Positions 52,073 to 61,805 of a stretch of 64,000 bases of DNA are shown here, piece after piece (the stretch's first letter is position 1; each line of letters opens with the position of its first letter). Made by a program: the position numbers and the translations under genes. This stretch comes from Aeromonas sanarellii. Its GTDB lineage: Bacteria > Pseudomonadota > Gammaproteobacteria > Enterobacterales > Aeromonadaceae. The notes under the pieces are model-generated. The model had not been told where the DNA came from and did not search any database. It saw only the letters and a list, made by a program, of their open reading frames with translations. Location of the stretch: assembly GCF_000820085.1 (NCBI RefSeq), contig NZ_CDBN01000092.1, forward strand, positions 1 to 64,000, read 5' to 3'.

Positions 52073-53422
52073 ATGGCACAGCATTTTGACTACATCGCCA
52101 TCGGCGGCGGCAGCGGCGGCATCGCCTCGGCCAACCGGGCCGCCATGTACGGCAAGAGAGTCGCCCTGATCGAAGCCAAAGAGCTGGGTGGCACCTGCGT
52201 CAACGTCGGCTGTGTGCCGAAGAAGGCCATGTGGTATGCAGGCCAGATCGCCGATGCCCTGAAATACGGTGCCGACTACGGCTTCGACACCACCCTCAAC
52301 CACTTCAGCTGGGCCAGGCTGGTCGAGTCCCGCCAGGCCTACATCGGCCGCATTCACCAGTCCTACCAGAACGTGCTGGGCAAGAACCAGATCACCGTCA
52401 TCAAGGGCTTCGCCCGCTTCGTCGACAGCCATACCGTCGAGGTGAACGGCGAGCACTACAGCGCCGATCACATACTGATCGCCACCGGCGGCCGCCCCGA
52501 GATCCCGACCATTCCGGGCGCCGAACTGGGCATCGACTCCGACGGTTTCTTCGACCTGCAGAGCCAGCCCAAACGGGTCGCCGTGGTGGGTGCCGGCTAC
52601 ATCGCCGTGGAGATCGCAGGCGTGATGCAGGCGCTCGGCTCCGAGACCCATCTGGTGGTGCGCAAGCACGCGCCGCTGCGCAACTTCGACCCCATGATCC
52701 ACGAGACCCTGGTGGAGATCATGGCGCAGGAAGGGCCCAGGCTGCACACCCACGCCATTCCGAAAGCGGTGGTCAAGAACGCCGACGACAGCCTGACCCT
52801 GCAGCTGGAAGATGGTCGCCACCTCACCGTAGACTGCCTCATCTGGGCCATCGGCCGCGTCCCGGCCACCGACAACCTCAATCTGGCCGCCACCGGCATC
52901 ACCCTGGACGAGAAGGGCTTCATCCCCACCGACAAGTTCCAGAACACCAATGTCGCCAACGTCTATGCCGTCGGTGACAACACCGGCCGCATCCAGCTCA
53001 CCCCGGTGGCCGTCGCATCGGGCCGCCGCCTCTCCGAGCGGCTGTTCAACAACAAGCCGGGCGAGCACCTCAACTACGATCTGGTGCCAACCGTGGTGTT
53101 CAGCCACCCCCCCATCGGCACCATAGGGCTGACCGAGCCGGAAGCCGTCGCCGAATACGGTGAAGATCAGGTCAAGGTCTACCGCAGCCAGTTCACCGCC
53201 ATGTACTCGGCGCTGACCCAGCATCGCCAGCCCACCCGGATGAAGCTGGTCTGTGTCGGGCCGGAAGAGAAGGTGGTCGGCCTGCACGGCATCGGCTTTG
53301 CGATGGACGAGATCCTGCAAGGCTTCGGCGTCGCCATGAAGATGGGCGCCACCAAGGCGGACTTCGACAACTGCGTCGCCATTCACCCCACCAGTGCGGA
53401 AGAGTTTGTAACGATGCGCTGA
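52073..53422 (+). CDS. gor: Glutathione reductase
   Basis: A 449-residue flavoprotein that reduces glutathione disulfide with NADPH. It has the FAD motif [17 protein letters not shown], the redox disulfide [13 protein letters not shown], the NADPH motif [13 protein letters not shown] and the C-terminal active-site [12 protein letters not shown]. The start at 52073 matches the family. A diverged copy of its last 21 codons follows 31 bases after the stop. Confidence 0.96.
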   Translation: MAQHFDYIAIGGGSGGIASANRAAMYGKRVALIEAKELGGTCVNVGCVPKKAMWYAGQIADALKYGADYGFDTTLNHFSWARLVESRQAYIGRIHQSYQNVLGKNQITVIKGFARFVDSHTVEVNGEHYSADHILIATGGRPEIPTIPGAELGIDSDGFFDLQSQPKRVAVVGAGYIAVEIAGVMQALGSETHLVVRKHAPLRNFDPMIHETLVEIMAQEGPRLHTHAIPKAVVKNADDSLTLQLEDGRHLTVDCLIWAIGRVPATDNLNLAATGITLDEKGFIPTDKFQNTNVANVYAVGDNTGRIQLTPVAVASGRRLSERLFNNKPGEHLNYDLVPTVVFSHPPIGTIGLTEPEAVAEYGEDQVKVYRSQFTAMYSALTQHRQPTRMKLVCVGPEEKVVGLHGIGFAMDEILQGFGVAMKMGATKADFDNCVAIHPTSAEEFVTMR

Positions 53423-53453
53423 TGGCCGTGTGAGGGGAGAAATTCGAGGTCTG

Positions 53454-53516
53454 TTCGACAACTGCGTTCTCCCTCTTCATCCCACCAGCGCGGAAGAGTT
53501 TGTGACGATGCGATAA
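53454..53516 (+). pseudogene. Fragment: duplicated 3' end of gor
   Basis: 21 codons encode [20 protein letters not shown] and a TAA stop, matching the gor C-terminus [19 protein letters not shown]. One codon is inserted, and GTC/GTT, AGT/AGC, GTA/GTG and CGC/CGA are synonymous changes. There is no start codon. It looks like the tail of another gor allele left beside the present gene. Confidence 0.86.
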
Positions 53517-53520
53517 GCAT

Positions 53521-53559
53521 GGTTGAAGCTGGCCTGTCACTATCAGGCCAGCTTCAACC
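53521..53559. repeat. Perfect 16-bp inverted repeat after gor
   Basis: GGTTGAAGCTGGCCTG and its exact complement flank a seven-base TCACTAT loop. There is no U-tract, but a true terminator follows 12 bases later. It may be a transcript-stabilising hairpin or part of the remnant allele. Confidence 0.75.
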
Positions 53560-53570
53560 ACTTACTGCAC

Positions 53571-53594
53571 AACCCGGCCCAGGCCGGGTTTTTT
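53571..53594 (+). terminator. Terminator after gor
   Basis: AACCCGGCC and GGCCGGGTT around CA, followed by TTTT, give a stable hairpin with a U-tract on the plus strand. Confidence 0.88.
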
Positions 53595-53632
53595 GTGCCT
53601 TGCCCGTCCACCAGCCGGCAACACCCGCCTTC

Positions 53633-53737
53633 TTTACGCCGATTTTACGCCCGCTCCCGGCCGCTTTATGGCGCCTTTACGCCCCTTTTTCATACCCTTT
53701 CAGCGTCAATGACACCTCTGGGATCGACACGGATATG
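53633..53737 (+). promoter_or_regulatory. KdpE-type direct repeats and kdp promoter
   Basis: Two boxes of six-base direct repeats with five-base spacers are seen: TTTACG-N5-TTTACG (53633-53649) and TTTATG-N5-TTTACG (53665-53681). The known E. coli KdpE site is TTTATA-N5-TTTACA. A -35 ATGACA (53709-53714) and a -10 GATATG (53732-53737) with a 17-base spacer lie downstream, placing the boxes at activator distance. The regulator gene kdpE is in the same cluster. Confidence 0.75.
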
Positions 53738-53775
53738 CATCGGTCCCTGACGCTAATTACCTCAACGGAGTCGTT

Positions 53776-53853
53776 ATGAATTGGCTATATCTGCTGCTGG
53801 TCCTCGCCCTCGCGGGTTATCTGCTGCGCGCCCTCGCGCGCACCCATGAGTGA
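53776..53853 (+). CDS. kdpF: KdpF small subunit of potassium-transporting ATPase
   Basis: A 25-residue membrane peptide, MNWLYLLLVLALAGYLLRAL plus ARTHE, a single hydrophobic helix with a charged end. It stands exactly at the KdpF position before kdpA. In E. coli KdpF stabilises the Kdp complex. It ends 10 bases before the kdpA start used here. Confidence 0.88.
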   Translation: MNWLYLLLVLALAGYLLRALARTHE

Positions 53854-53863
53854 GGAACCGGAT

Positions 53864-55546
53864 ATGTGGCAAGAGATCATCTATCCCGTCGCGTTCGTGC
53901 TGCTGGTGCTGCTGCCGGCACCTCTGCTTGGCAACTACCTCTATCGGGTGTTTGAAGGCAAGAGTCGCTGGCTGGCCCCGCTTGAGCGCGCCACCCTGGC
54001 CTGCTGTGGCACGGACGGGCGCGAGCAGGACTGGAAGTCCTACGCCCTCAGCCTGCTGGCCTTCAACGGCGCCGGCTTCGGCCTGCTGTTCCTGATCCTG
54101 CTGGCGCAGGGGCTGCTGCCCCTCAACCCGCAACAGCTGCCCGGGCTGAACTGGCAACTCGCCTTCAACACCGCGGTCAGCTTCATGACCAACACCAACT
54201 GGCAGGCCTACTCCGGCGAAGCCAGCCTCTCCTACTTCAGCCAGATGGTGGGGCTGACCACCCAGAACTTCGTCTCCGCCGGCACCGGTGCCGCCGTCGC
54301 CGTCGCCCTGTTTCGCGGCATCGCCCGCCAGCAGACCACCCACCTCGGCAACTTCTGGCAGGATCTGGTGCGTTTCTGCCTCTATGTGCTGCTGCCGATG
54401 GCGCTGATCCTGGCGCTGCTGCTGGTCTGGCAGGGGGTGCCCCAGAGCCTGTCGGCCTACCTGCCGTTCCACGGACTGGAAGGCCAGGAACAGCTGCTGC
54501 CGCTCGGCCCGGCCGCCTCCCAGATCGCCATCAAGCAGCTCGGCTCCAACGGCGGCGGCTTCTTCGGCATCAACTCGGCCCATCCGTTCGAAAACCCCAC
54601 CGCCCTCTCCAACTGGCTGGAGATGGTCGCCCTGCTGACCCTGGCTGCCGCCATGGTCTGCACCCTGGGTCGCTACGTGAAGGATCTGGCCCACAGCCGC
54701 GCCATTCTCATCGCCATGACCATCATGCTGGTGCTGGGGCTCTGCCTCGCCATCGGCCAGGAGCTGAAACCGGATCCCGCCCTCTCCCACCTCACCAGCG
54801 AAGCCGGCAACTGGGAAGGCAAGGAGAGCCGTTTCGGCCCCGTGCTGTCCAGCATCTGGGAAGTGGCCACCACCGCCGCCTCCAACGGCTCGGTCAACGC
54901 CATGCACGACAGCTTCACCCCCCTCGCCGGCATGGTCGGCATGATCAACATGCTGCTGGGTGAAGTGGTGTTCGGCGGCGTCGGCGCCGGCATCTACGGC
55001 ATGATGCTGTTCGTGCTGCTCACCGTGTTCCTGTGCGGCCTGATGGTGGGGCGCACCCCCACCTATCTGGGCAAACGGCTCGGCATCACCGAGATGAAGT
55101 GGGTGGTCGCCAGCATGCTGGTGATGCCGGTCGGGGTATTGGTGATCGGCGGCATTACCCTGCTGATGCCGGACTCCGCCACCGTCATCGGTCACGATGG
55201 CCCCCACGGTCTGTCACGGCTGATCTATGCCTACGCCTCGGCCGCCGGCAACAACGGCTCCGCCTTCGCCGGCTTTGCCGCCGCCGACAGCTGGCAGTGC
55301 ATCGCCATCGGGCTGGCCATGCTGCTCGGTCGCTTCGGCTACATCATCCCCGTGCTGGCCATCGCCGGCCAGCTGGCCCGCACCCCTCGTCAGGAGCGAA
55401 GTGAAGGGGACTTCCCCATCAGCGGCCCGCTCTTCATCACCCTGCTGATCGTCACCGTGCTGCTGATGGGGGGTCTCTCCTTCCTGCCGGTGCTGGCGCT
55501 GGGCCCGGTGGCGGAACACCTGAGCCTGCTGGGAGGTGCCTTCTGA
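53864..55546 (+). CDS. kdpA: Potassium-transporting ATPase potassium-binding subunit KdpA
   Basis: A 560-residue membrane subunit related to potassium channels. Selectivity-type segments are intact: [46 protein letters not shown] and NNGSAFAGF. It binds and passes potassium in the P-type KdpFABC pump. Start 53864 (GAGGAA upstream) was preferred to 53846, which overlaps kdpF and adds six residues. Confidence 0.95.
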   Translation: MWQEIIYPVAFVLLVLLPAPLLGNYLYRVFEGKSRWLAPLERATLACCGTDGREQDWKSYALSLLAFNGAGFGLLFLILLAQGLLPLNPQQLPGLNWQLAFNTAVSFMTNTNWQAYSGEASLSYFSQMVGLTTQNFVSAGTGAAVAVALFRGIARQQTTHLGNFWQDLVRFCLYVLLPMALILALLLVWQGVPQSLSAYLPFHGLEGQEQLLPLGPAASQIAIKQLGSNGGGFFGINSAHPFENPTALSNWLEMVALLTLAAAMVCTLGRYVKDLAHSRAILIAMTIMLVLGLCLAIGQELKPDPALSHLTSEAGNWEGKESRFGPVLSSIWEVATTAASNGSVNAMHDSFTPLAGMVGMINMLLGEVVFGGVGAGIYGMMLFVLLTVFLCGLMVGRTPTYLGKRLGITEMKWVVASMLVMPVGVLVIGGITLLMPDSATVIGHDGPHGLSRLIYAYASAAGNNGSAFAGFAAADSWQCIAIGLAMLLGRFGYIIPVLAIAGQLARTPRQERSEGDFPISGPLFITLLIVTVLLMGGLSFLPVLALGPVAEHLSLLGGAF

Positions 55547-55601
55547 TGCTGCACACCCGACTGATCTGCGTGACCAACTATTCGATGCTGGGAGCTTTCC
55601 A

Positions 55602-55637
55602 ATGAGCAAGTCCGCTTCAATGAGCAAGTCCGCTTCA
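55602..55637 (+). repeat. Two in-frame 18-bp repeats at the kdpB start
   Basis: ATGAGCAAGTCCGCTTCA occurs twice in tandem at the first codons of kdpB and is followed by a third ATGAGC. Each unit adds Met-Ser-Lys-Ser-Ala-Ser. Three in-frame ATGs result, so the true start could shift by 6 or 12 residues with repeat number. Confidence 0.9.
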
Positions 55638-57677
55638 ATGAGCACCGACACCCTCAAGGTGAAGGGCAAGAAACAGAAATCACAGATCCTGCAGGCCATG
55701 GTGGAAGCCCTCTATCGCTTCAACCCCAGGGCACTGCTGGGCAGCCCCATCCTGTTCACTCTCTGGCTGGCGGCCGTGATGGCGACCCTGGAGTCGCTGC
55801 TGGGGCAACCGCTCTCCGGAGTCGCTCCTTCGCTGGCCTGGCAGCTCACCGCCTGGCTCTGGCTGACCCTCTGGTTTGCGAACTTCGCCGAAACCCTGGC
55901 CGAAGGTCGCGGCAAGGCGCGTGCCGACAGCCTGAAGGCGGGCATGAGCCAGCTCAAGGCACGTCGTGTCACAGACCCCAGGGATGGGCAAGGGGAATGG
56001 GTGCCGGCCACCAGCCTGCTCAAGGGCGATCTGGTGCTGGTACGCAGCGGCGAGATGATCCCGGCAGACGGTGAGGTCATCGCCGGCATCGCCTCGGTCA
56101 ACGAGGCGGCCATCACCGGGGAATCCGCCCCCGTGATCCGCGAGTCGGGCACCGACCGCAGCGGCGTGACCGGCAACACCACAGTCGTCTCCGACGAAAT
56201 CTGGATCCGGGTCAGCAACAACCCGGGTGAAAGCACCCTGGATCGCATGATCGCCCTGGTGGAAGGGGCCAAGCGCCAGAAGACGCCGAACGAGATGGCG
56301 CTGGACGCCCTGCTGGTGGGGTTGACCCTGATCTTCCTGCTGGTGGTGGCCACCCTGCCCTGGTTCCTCGACTACAACGGCACCCAGGTGCCCAGGCTCT
56401 ATCTGCTGGCGCTGTTCATCACCCTGATCCCGACCACCATAGGCGGCCTGCTCTCTGCCATCGGCATCGCCGGTATGGACCGGCTGGTGAAGCTCAACGT
56501 CATCGCCAAGTCGGGCCGCGCGGTAGAGGCCGCCGGCGACGTGCGCACCCTGCTGCTGGACAAGACCGGCACCATCACCTTCGGCAACCGGATGGCGGAC
56601 GAGCTGATCCCGGCCCCCGGCGTGGATCCCTCCCTGCTGGCCCAGGCCGCCATGCTGGCCTCACTCGGTGACAATACGCCGGAAGGCAAATCCATCCTGA
56701 CCCTGGCGGGCAAGAGCCACACCAGACCGAGCCAGCTGGAGAGCGACAAGGTGATCCCCTTCAGTGCCGAGACCCGGTTGAGCGGGCTGGATCGCAACGG
56801 CCATCAATACCGCAAGGGGGCGGTGGACGCGGTGCTGCGCTACCTCTCCCTCGATCGCAAGGGGGTGCCCGAGCTCATCCTCAAATCCGTCGATCACATC
56901 GCCCGCCAGGGGGGCACGCCGCTGCTGGTCTGCACCCACGAGAAGCTGCTGGGGGTGGTGTTCCTCAAGGACATCATCAAGCCGGGCATCAAGGCCCGCT
57001 TCCAGATCCTGCGCCACATGGGGATCCGCACCGTGATGATCACCGGCGACAACCCGCTGACCGCCGCCGCCATCGCCGCCGAGGCCGGGGTGGACGACTT
57101 CATCGCCGAGGCGACCCCGGAGAAGAAGCTGGCCTACATCCGTCAGGAGCAGGCCGACGGCCGCCTGGTCGCCATGTGCGGGGACGGCGCCAACGACGCC
57201 CCTGCGCTGGCCCAGGCCGACGTGGGCCTGGCCATGAACGAGGGGACCCAGGCCGCCAAGGAGGCGGGCAACCTGGTGGATCTCGACTCCAACCCCACCA
57301 AGCTGCTGGACGTGGTGCTGGTGGGCAAGCAGTTGCTGGTGACCCGCGGCGCCCTGACCACCTTCTCCATCGCCAACGACGTGGCCAAGTACTTCGCCAT
57401 CCTGCCGGCCCTGTTCATCGCCGCCTATCCGCAGCTGGGGGTGCTGAACCTGATGCAACTGGGCAGCCCGGAAAGCGCCATCCTGTCGGCCATCATCTTC
57501 AACGCCCTGATCATCGTCGCGCTGGTGCCGCTGGCCCTACGCGGGGTCAGCTTGCAGGGCACGGCCGCCAGCCTGCTGCGCCGCAACCTGCTGATCTACG
57601 GCGTCGGCGGTCTGATAGTGCCCTTTATCGGTATCAAGCTGATCGACCTGGTTATCACCGGCCTGGGGCTGGTGTAA
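55602..57677 (+). CDS. kdpB: Potassium-transporting ATPase ATP-binding subunit KdpB
   Basis: A 691-residue P-type ATPase. It has the phosphorylation motif DKTGT (Asp320), AITGES in the actuator domain, and the hinge [10 protein letters not shown]. It drives potassium uptake through KdpA by ATP hydrolysis. The N-terminus contains a tandem MSKSAS repeat. The start at 55602 has GGGAG upstream; ATGs at 55620 and 55638 are alternatives. Confidence 0.95.
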   Translation: MSKSASMSKSASMSTDTLKVKGKKQKSQILQAMVEALYRFNPRALLGSPILFTLWLAAVMATLESLLGQPLSGVAPSLAWQLTAWLWLTLWFANFAETLAEGRGKARADSLKAGMSQLKARRVTDPRDGQGEWVPATSLLKGDLVLVRSGEMIPADGEVIAGIASVNEAAITGESAPVIRESGTDRSGVTGNTTVVSDEIWIRVSNNPGESTLDRMIALVEGAKRQKTPNEMALDALLVGLTLIFLLVVATLPWFLDYNGTQVPRLYLLALFITLIPTTIGGLLSAIGIAGMDRLVKLNVIAKSGRAVEAAGDVRTLLLDKTGTITFGNRMADELIPAPGVDPSLLAQAAMLASLGDNTPEGKSILTLAGKSHTRPSQLESDKVIPFSAETRLSGLDRNGHQYRKGAVDAVLRYLSLDRKGVPELILKSVDHIARQGGTPLLVCTHEKLLGVVFLKDIIKPGIKARFQILRHMGIRTVMITGDNPLTAAAIAAEAGVDDFIAEATPEKKLAYIRQEQADGRLVAMCGDGANDAPALAQADVGLAMNEGTQAAKEAGNLVDLDSNPTKLLDVVLVGKQLLVTRGALTTFSIANDVAKYFAILPALFIAAYPQLGVLNLMQLGSPESAILSAIIFNALIIVALVPLALRGVSLQGTAASLLRRNLLIYGVGGLIVPFIGIKLIDLVITGLGLV

Positions 57678-57736
57678 CGGCATCAACGGATGCGGGGCAG
57701 ACCCGCATCCAACCAACGCATTTGGAGCAAAAAAAC

Positions 57737-58264
57737 ATGATAGCAATCAGAACCCTGCTGACCCTGACCCTGCTGCTGGGGGTAGCGTATCCGCTGGCCG
57801 TCACCGGGCTGGCCCAGCTTGTCTTCCCCTGGCAGGCCAACGGCAGCCAACTGACCAATGACAAGCAGCAGCTGATCGGCAGTGCCCTGCTGGCCCAGAA
57901 GTTCGAACGGGCCGACTACTTCCACTCCCGCCCCTCCGCCAGCGACTTCGCCACCCTAGGCGGAGGGGCCAGCAACCTGGGAATGAGCTCACCCCTGCGG
58001 GCCGAGTTTGCCACAGCGGCGGCAAAAGAGCAGCCGGAAGCCAGAGTCCCCGCCCTGCTGACTCGCTCCGCCTCAGGCCTGGATCCCCATCTGCCGCTGG
58101 ATGCCGTGCTGTCCCAGGTGGACCGGGTCGCCAAGGAACGGGGGCTGGATCCCGCCCGGCTGACGGAACAGGTCAAGTCGGCGGCACAAGCTGGTATCCT
58201 TGGCCTGCAGGTGGTCAACATCCTCCAGTTGAACCTGCAACTCGATCATCAAAAGGGCGCCTGA
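57737..58264 (+). CDS. kdpC: Potassium-transporting ATPase KdpC subunit
   Basis: A 175-residue subunit with one N-terminal membrane helix and a periplasmic domain. The family motifs are ALLAQKFERADYFHSRPSAS, GASNLGMSSP and SASGLDPHLP. It stabilises the KdpFABC complex. GGAG lies before the ATG at 57737. Confidence 0.95.
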   Translation: MIAIRTLLTLTLLLGVAYPLAVTGLAQLVFPWQANGSQLTNDKQQLIGSALLAQKFERADYFHSRPSASDFATLGGGASNLGMSSPLRAEFATAAAKEQPEARVPALLTRSASGLDPHLPLDAVLSQVDRVAKERGLDPARLTEQVKSAAQAGILGLQVVNILQLNLQLDHQKGA

Positions 58265-58383
58265 GGGCGCTCCTTGCGGTGCAGTAGATCACCCCCTTTC
58301 AACGCAGCCGCAGGGCCCGCCGGGGACAAACATGAGCAATGAGGTCACGGCCGCGGTAAGGCCGACGCAACGGGAGCACGGGG

Positions 58384-60972
58384 ATGCGTGATGAGGTGAG
58401 GGCCGACGCCTTGCTGGCCAGCCTGGAAGAGGAACACAAGGGCAAGCTGAAAGTCTTCCTCGGCGCCGCCCCCGGGGTCGGCAAGACCTACGCCATGTTG
58501 CAGGCGGTGCGGGAACAGGCCAGGGAGGGTGTCGACATCCTGATCGGCGTGGTGGAGACCCACGGCCGCCAGGAGACCCTGGCCCTGCTGGACAAACTGC
58601 CCATCCAGCCGCGCCAACTCTACTCTCACCGTCAACAGCGGCTGGAAGAGATGGACCTCGATGGCCTGCTTGAGCGCAAGCCCGCCATCGCCGTGGTGGA
58701 CGAGCTGGCCCACACCAATGCCCCGGGCAGCCGCCACGAGAAGCGCTGGCAGGATGTGGAGGAATTGCTCGGCGCCGGCATCGACGTCTACACCACCCTG
58801 AACGTGCAGCACCTGGAGAGCCTCAACGATCTGGTGTGGCAGCTGACCGGGGTCAGGGTCAAGGAGACCCTGCCGGATCAGGTGCTGCTGGATGCCGACA
58901 GCATCATCCTGATCGACCTGCCCCCCAAGGAGCTGCTCGACCGCCTCAAGGAGGGCAAGGTCTATGTGCCCCACCAGGCCAAGGCCGCCCTGCAATCCTT
59001 CTTCTCCCTCAACAACCTGACCGCCTTGCGCGAGCTGGCGATGCAGACTGCCGCCAGCCATGTGGAGGGGGATCTGCAACTGCAGTGGCAGGCGGCGGGC
59101 AAGAGCACCCTGCCGCTGCGGGGCAAGCTGATGGTCTGTCTCGGCGAACAGCACGGCGCCTCCCTGGTGCGCTACGGCCACCGCTTCGCCCAGCGCCGGC
59201 AGCTACCCTGGCTGGTGGTGCACATCGACAGCAAGGGGCAACGCTCGGCCGAGGTGGAGCAGGCGCTGGCGCTGGCCTCCCAGCTCGGCGCCAGGGTGCT
59301 GACCCTCTCCAACCCGGCGGTGGCCGATGCCCTGCTGGAGACCGCCGAGCAGCAGCAGGTATCGCAGCTGCTGCTCGGTAAACCGCACAATCCCCCCTGG
59401 CGCCGCTCCCTGGTGCAGCACCTGCTGAAACAGGCCAAGGGGTTCGAGATCACGCTAGTGGATACGGAGACGCGCAAGCCCGGTAAGGGTCTGCACCCCG
59501 TCGGTCCCAAGGACATCCGCCAGAGCCTGCTGGCAGTCGCCATCATGGGTGCGACCTCGGCCGTCGTCTGGGGGCTCTCCCACTGGCTGCCACCCGCCTC
59601 CCTGCCCATGCTGTTCGTGCTGGGGGTGCTGGCCACCGCCCTCACCACCAGCCTGGTGCCCGCCATCCTGGCAGCGGTGCTCGGCTTCGTGGCCCACAAC
59701 CTGTTGTTCACCCCACCCTATTTCTCACTCAGCGTGGCCAGCCAAAGCGACCTGCTCACCCTGTTCGTGCTGCTCATCGTCGGCATCGCGGCCGGCCGGC
59801 TCGCCTCACGCCAGCGCCAGCAGCTGGTGGGGCTGCGCGAGACCCAGCAGCTCGGCAACGCCCTGCTGTCGTTGAGTCAGGGGTTGGCCACCGCCAGCAA
59901 CCCGGTGGAAGTGCTGCGACAGGGCACCCAGGCCATCGCCCTGGCCCTGGGCCAGCCGGTGTTTGCCCTCGACGAGGATTACCAGCACAGGGCCGGTGAC
60001 GAACTGCGGGGACCCGGCCAGACCGACAAGGCGGCTATCGACTGGTGCCTGGCCCAGAAGCAGAGCGCCGGCGCCCACACCGCCACCCTCAACGCGGCCG
60101 AGGCCCAGTATCATCACCTCAGCGACGAGCTGGTGCTCGGCATCCGGCTGGCCAAACCGCTCGCCTCCTCCGCCGAGCATCAACTGCAGGCGCTGCTCAC
60201 CGACATCCGTGCCGCCCTGGCCCGTATCGATCTCAACGAGCGGCTGGCGGACAGCCAGCTGCAGGCGGAGACGGATCGGATGCGTGCCGCCCTGCTCTCC
60301 TCCGTCTCCCACGATCTGAAGACGCCGCTCGCCACCATCATGGGGGCCGGCAGCACCCTGCTGGAATACGGTGACCGGATAAGTGCGGAGGATCGCAGCG
60401 AACTGCTGCACTCGGTGCAGGACGAGGCGCGCCGCCTGCACAGCTATGTGCAGAACCTGCTGGACATGACCCGCATCGGCTCGCCGGACTTCCAGCTGAA
60501 GCGGGACTGGGTCGAGCTCGCCGATCTGGTGGAGAGCGCCCGCAAGCGGCTCGACTCCTCCTGGCGCCAGCACAAGCTGCTGGTGCACTTCGATCAGCAG
60601 CTCCCCCGGCTCTATGTGCACGGCGCCCTGATCGAGCAGGTGCTGGTCAACATCCTCGACAACGCCTCCCGCTACTCACCAGCCGGCACCCCCATCGAGT
60701 TCAAGGTGATGCTGGCGGACCCCGACCTCATCATCGACATCATCGACATCGGGGTCGGCATCGCCGAGTCGGACAGGGACAAGATCTTCAACCTCTTCTA
60801 CACCCAGCCGGTCGGCGACTGCGGCAGCCGCGGCACCGGGCTTGGCCTCGCCATTTCCCGCGCTATGATAGAGGCCCACGGCGGTCGCATCTGGGCATTC
60901 GCCGGGCCTAACGGCAACGGCACCTGCATGCGCATCTCCCTGCCGCTGGCCCTCAATGCGCCCGAGGTGTAG
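58384..60972 (+). CDS. kdpD: Potassium-responsive sensor kinase KdpD
   Basis: An 862-residue kinase. It has the N-terminal KdpD domain with Walker A FLGAAPGVGKTY (about 26-36), then a Usp-like domain. Four membrane helices (about 380-480), GAF, HisKA with SSVSHDLKTPL (His643), and HATPase with ILDNASRYSP and GTGLGLAI follow. It responds to low potassium or osmotic stress and phosphorylates KdpE. It follows kdpC by 119 bases. Confidence 0.95.
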   Translation: MRDEVRADALLASLEEEHKGKLKVFLGAAPGVGKTYAMLQAVREQAREGVDILIGVVETHGRQETLALLDKLPIQPRQLYSHRQQRLEEMDLDGLLERKPAIAVVDELAHTNAPGSRHEKRWQDVEELLGAGIDVYTTLNVQHLESLNDLVWQLTGVRVKETLPDQVLLDADSIILIDLPPKELLDRLKEGKVYVPHQAKAALQSFFSLNNLTALRELAMQTAASHVEGDLQLQWQAAGKSTLPLRGKLMVCLGEQHGASLVRYGHRFAQRRQLPWLVVHIDSKGQRSAEVEQALALASQLGARVLTLSNPAVADALLETAEQQQVSQLLLGKPHNPPWRRSLVQHLLKQAKGFEITLVDTETRKPGKGLHPVGPKDIRQSLLAVAIMGATSAVVWGLSHWLPPASLPMLFVLGVLATALTTSLVPAILAAVLGFVAHNLLFTPPYFSLSVASQSDLLTLFVLLIVGIAAGRLASRQRQQLVGLRETQQLGNALLSLSQGLATASNPVEVLRQGTQAIALALGQPVFALDEDYQHRAGDELRGPGQTDKAAIDWCLAQKQSAGAHTATLNAAEAQYHHLSDELVLGIRLAKPLASSAEHQLQALLTDIRAALARIDLNERLADSQLQAETDRMRAALLSSVSHDLKTPLATIMGAGSTLLEYGDRISAEDRSELLHSVQDEARRLHSYVQNLLDMTRIGSPDFQLKRDWVELADLVESARKRLDSSWRQHKLLVHFDQQLPRLYVHGALIEQVLVNILDNASRYSPAGTPIEFKVMLADPDLIIDIIDIGVGIAESDRDKIFNLFYTQPVGDCGSRGTGLGLAISRAMIEAHGGRIWAFAGPNGNGTCMRISLPLALNAPEV

Positions 60973-61025
60973 ATGCACAAGCCTGGCCGGTTTCTCTCTC
61001 TTCCATCTTCACTGCCGGAGGTCGA

Positions 61026-61709
61026 ATGGCCCATATCCTGGTCATAGATGATGAAGCGGCCATCCGCCGCTTCCTGCGCATCAGCCTGGTCGCCGAGGGG
61101 CACCAGGTGAGCGAAGCCGTGAGTGTCGGCGAGGGGCTGGCGCAGTATCGCCACCTCAATCCCGACCTGGTGATCCTGGATCTCGGCCTGCCGGACGGTG
61201 ACGGTCTCCAGGTGCTGCAGGCCATTCGCGAGCACCACGCCAACCCCGTGCTGGTGCTGTCGGCGCGGGACTCCGAGCAGGAGAAGGTGCGGTTGCTGGA
61301 TGCGGGAGCGAACGACTACATGAGCAAGCCGTTCGGCGTCGGCGAGATGATGGCCCGCATCCGGGTGCTGCTGCGCCAGCGTGCGGGGGCCACCAGCGGC
61401 GAGTGCCGCCACTTCCCCCAGTGCGGGCTGACCCTGGACAGCAGCAGCCACAGAGTCACGCTGCAAGGCGAAGAGGTCCCCCTCTCCCGCAAGGAGTTCG
61501 CCCTGTTGCAGGCCCTGGTGTGCCACCCCGGCAAGCTGGTGCAACAGACCCAGCTGCTCATCGACATCTGGGGGCCAAGCCACAAGGAGGACACTCACTA
61601 CCTGCGCATCGTCATCGCCAGCCTGCGCAAGAAGCTGGGAGATAACCCCCAGCAACCAACGCTTATCGAGACCGAATCCGGCATCGGCTACCGCTTTATC
61701 GGCAGCTGA
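61026..61709 (+). CDS. kdpE: Response regulator KdpE
   Basis: A 227-residue OmpR/PhoB-type regulator with a receiver (VIDDEAAIRRFL, phosphoacceptor Asp52, conserved Lys in MSKPFG) and a C-terminal winged helix. It activates kdpFABC; candidate sites lie at 53633-53681. The gene ends GIGYRFIGS, and a diverged, partly frameshifted copy of its last 80 bases follows immediately. Confidence 0.95.
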   Translation: MAHILVIDDEAAIRRFLRISLVAEGHQVSEAVSVGEGLAQYRHLNPDLVILDLGLPDGDGLQVLQAIREHHANPVLVLSARDSEQEKVRLLDAGANDYMSKPFGVGEMMARIRVLLRQRAGATSGECRHFPQCGLTLDSSSHRVTLQGEEVPLSRKEFALLQALVCHPGKLVQQTQLLIDIWGPSHKEDTHYLRIVIASLRKKLGDNPQQPTLIETESGIGYRFIGS

Positions 61710-61718
61710 TGTTGCAGT

Positions 61719-61799
61719 AAGAAGCTGGGCGGCAACATTCCCAGCAACCCACCCAGATCGAAACTGAAGCCGGTATCGGCTACCGCTTTATCGGCAGCC
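61719..61799 (+). pseudogene. Fragment: duplicated 3' end of kdpE
   Basis: Starting at AAGAAGCTGGG, about 80 bases repeat the kdpE end. After a small indel the frame reads SQQPTQIETEAGIGYRFIGS, against PQQPTLIETESGIGYRFIGS in the gene. Several codon differences are synonymous (GAG/GAA, ACC/ACT, GGC/GGT). The stop has become CGA. It lies just before the 3' end of the convergent MFS gene. Confidence 0.85.
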
Positions 61800-61805
61800 G
61801 ATGTT

